Shown here one piece after another: positions 62,740 to 64,000 of a DNA stretch of 64,000 bases; within the stretch, counting starts at the first letter, position 1, and each line of letters begins with the position of its first letter. The notes under the pieces are model-generated. The model worked only from the letters and a program-made list of their open reading frames with translations. It did no database searches and was not told where the DNA came from. The stretch comes from Vulcanimicrobiota bacterium (GTDB taxonomy: Bacteria; Vulcanimicrobiota; Xenobia; Xenobiales; JADMJV01), in NCBI GenBank assembly GCA_023447635.1, contig JAEXNA010000040.1:51731-115730 (forward strand). Reading direction: 5' to 3'. The translations under genes were made by a program, and so were the position numbers.

Positions 62740-63954
62740 ATGAGCACCCGTACCTCCATTCGTATCGGAACCCTGGTCGACGACGCCATGAAGCAACGGC
62801 TTCCCGGCTACACCAGGGTGCTGGAGGAATACACCAGCCAGTACTTTCTGTTCTGCTATCGGCGACCCGTGCATGGACACTACTTTTCGACCGTGCTCTT
62901 CCAGGCTTCGAAATCTTTTGGAGGCGTCACCTGCGAGGTCGGCGTGTCACGGACCGAGGACTATCCTTACTATCGTTACTTTGACCGCCCTCAGCTTGGC
63001 GTCAACGGCTTCCGTGCGCGCACTCGCCACCTTCTCAAAGGCCTCGACGCCAATACGACCAAGCCCTACACCGGCCCCGACACCCTGACGGCGGCCCTGA
63101 TGGAACTGGTCGCCGAGGCCGCCAGCGCCAGCACCAAACTGCTCGAGATCGCCGTTCCGCGGGTGGCCCAGGAGTACAATGTCTGGCAGCCGCTCTACGC
63201 CGAATGGCAGGCGGCCGAAGAGAACGCCAGCGACCTCCCCGACCGTCGCTATCGCGACCTGGTCGGCGAGGGCGTGGCTCGTCGCATCCTGCACGCTATC
63301 CTGGCCAGCGGCCAGTACGACAGCTTCATGGGGCAGAGCAAATTCCGCTACCGAGAGCCCGACTTCCTGAACTGCCACGTCTATCTGCTGGCCAAAGCGC
63401 TGGCCTTTGTCGAGCCCCCCGAAGCTCACGAAGAAGGGCGCCTGGACATCGACCCTGGGCAAGACCCGGAGAGAATCCTTTTCGACCCGATCTCTGCCCT
63501 CAGCGGCCGACTGGAACAGGACGAAGCGGTCGAGCTGCCCAGGGGGATCCTGGAGAGAGTCCCGCACTGGGCCTTTCTGCGCTCCTTCGCGGCTCTGGAA
63601 GCGCTGTTCGAAAATCCGATGGTGCATCTCGACGAAGTCAAAGCCTCCGTCGCCGAAGCGGCCCCCGCAGCCCAAAAGGCGGCCGTAGAATCCTCGGAAG
63701 CGGCCACTCCGGCCGGACTCTCCCTGGACGAACTGTACAGCGACGGCCCCCTCGACTCTCCGCTCGAGTCGCCCCAACTGCCGCCGCTCGAAGAGACCTC
63801 ACCCGTCGCGGCAAGCCCCGTCGCCGAGCAGGGCAGCCGTCGTCCCGACCCTTTCGACCTTATCCTTCCCTATCTGACCGGGGAAGCCGCGGCTCAGCCG
63901 CCCGCCCCCGCCGCCGATCCGTTCGACCTGCTGGGCGCCCAGTTCGGACTCTAG
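62740..63954 (+). CDS. unknown protein with proline-rich tail
   Basis: The 404-residue product has an N-terminal folded domain of about 290 residues (YFLFCYRRPVHGHYFSTVLF; CEVGVSRTEDYPYYRYFD), then an Ala/Pro/Glu-rich low-complexity tail that ends PFDLLGAQFGL, with PFDLILPYL earlier. The two PFDL motifs may be docking peptides. TACTCT ends 5 bases before the ATG, so the mRNA may be leaderless. No family is recognised. Confidence 0.78.
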   Translation: MSTRTSIRIGTLVDDAMKQRLPGYTRVLEEYTSQYFLFCYRRPVHGHYFSTVLFQASKSFGGVTCEVGVSRTEDYPYYRYFDRPQLGVNGFRARTRHLLKGLDANTTKPYTGPDTLTAALMELVAEAASASTKLLEIAVPRVAQEYNVWQPLYAEWQAAEENASDLPDRRYRDLVGEGVARRILHAILASGQYDSFMGQSKFRYREPDFLNCHVYLLAKALAFVEPPEAHEEGRLDIDPGQDPERILFDPISALSGRLEQDEAVELPRGILERVPHWAFLRSFAALEALFENPMVHLDEVKASVAEAAPAAQKAAVESSEAATPAGLSLDELYSDGPLDSPLESPQLPPLEETSPVAASPVAEQGSRRPDPFDLILPYLTGEAAAQPPAPAADPFDLLGAQFGL

Positions 63955-64000
63955 GCCTCGGAACGACCAACGTCAGAAACGACAAAGGCTGCCCTTCGAG

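Noticed and set aside
1..64000. CRISPR array
   Set aside because: No regularly spaced repeats of 24-40 bases with unique spacers were seen; the short repeats found are 7-9 bases and irregular.

Overview
The window is a high-GC bacterial chromosome segment carrying one complete-looking tailed-phage prophage. The host cannot be named from this sequence. Its mix of single-copy housekeeping genes, a stalk/copper-amine-oxidase-like exported protein, a YlbL-type Lon/PDZ protease, a T2SS-F protein, and many proteins with no recognisable family suggests an uncultivated, deep-branching lineage of the Armatimonadota/Eremiobacterota type. That is an inference with low confidence. Several host genes start with GTG or TTG, and some lie only 5-6 bases after a -10 box, so leaderless mRNAs seem to be used.

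Host left part (1-19.7 kb): the 3' end of a GH13 alpha-amylase; a leftward operon of a membrane protein plus trpF-trpB-trpA; a helical-bundle protein; a Ser/Thr kinase fused to a degenerate nucleotide-cyclase domain; a rightward run of a stalk-domain protein, coaD, a DivIVA-like coiled-coil protein, a YlbL-like protease, an exported protein and a GAF-GGDEF diguanylate cyclase; a leftward coupled operon of gspF, a two-membrane-segment protein, a zinc-ribbon/RDD protein and PrsW; then hemL, a small coiled-coil protein and rdgB. A tRNA operon (Pro-TGG, Arg-TCT, His-GTG, Arg-TCG, Lys-TTT) follows a consensus promoter.

Prophage (19,684-57,737, about 38 kb): it is integrated in the 3' part of tRNA-Lys and bounded by a 45-bp perfect direct repeat. 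Left to right: a zinc-ribbon/RHH protein, small proteins, a lipoprotein and a phage Ku; a G/C-tract hairpin region that could be cos; small terminase candidate, TerL, portal, prohead protease, HK97-type capsid, connector and tail genes with a 1032-residue tape measure, hub, a large OB-fold tail-tip protein and fibres; holin and C39-type endolysin. No sheath gene is seen, so a siphovirus-like tail is likely. A leftward block encodes a primase-helicase and small early proteins. A divergent pair of XRE regulators sits around two operators. To their right are a tail-anchored unknown protein and a tightly overlapping four-gene cargo: CD-NTase, four-TM (S-4TM-like) effector, unknown beta-rich protein and PIN nuclease. 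This reads as a prophage-borne CBASS-like defence operon with an unusual second half. A tyrosine integrase lies next to attR.

Host right part (57.8-64 kb): a DUF4272-type protein, rplM-rpsI behind a good promoter, an unknown protein, a bifunctional NAD(P)HX repair enzyme and another unknown protein.

How parts fit: integrase, arm-type GGAGCAACC repeats on both sides of the core, and a terminator carried with the phage copy of the tRNA end suggest integration that leaves tRNA-Lys intact. Ku next to the terminase and a possible cos resembles phages that use Ku to circularise short-overhang genomes. AGTRCACT repeats lie both next to the replication genes and upstream of the defence cargo, so one regulator may control both.
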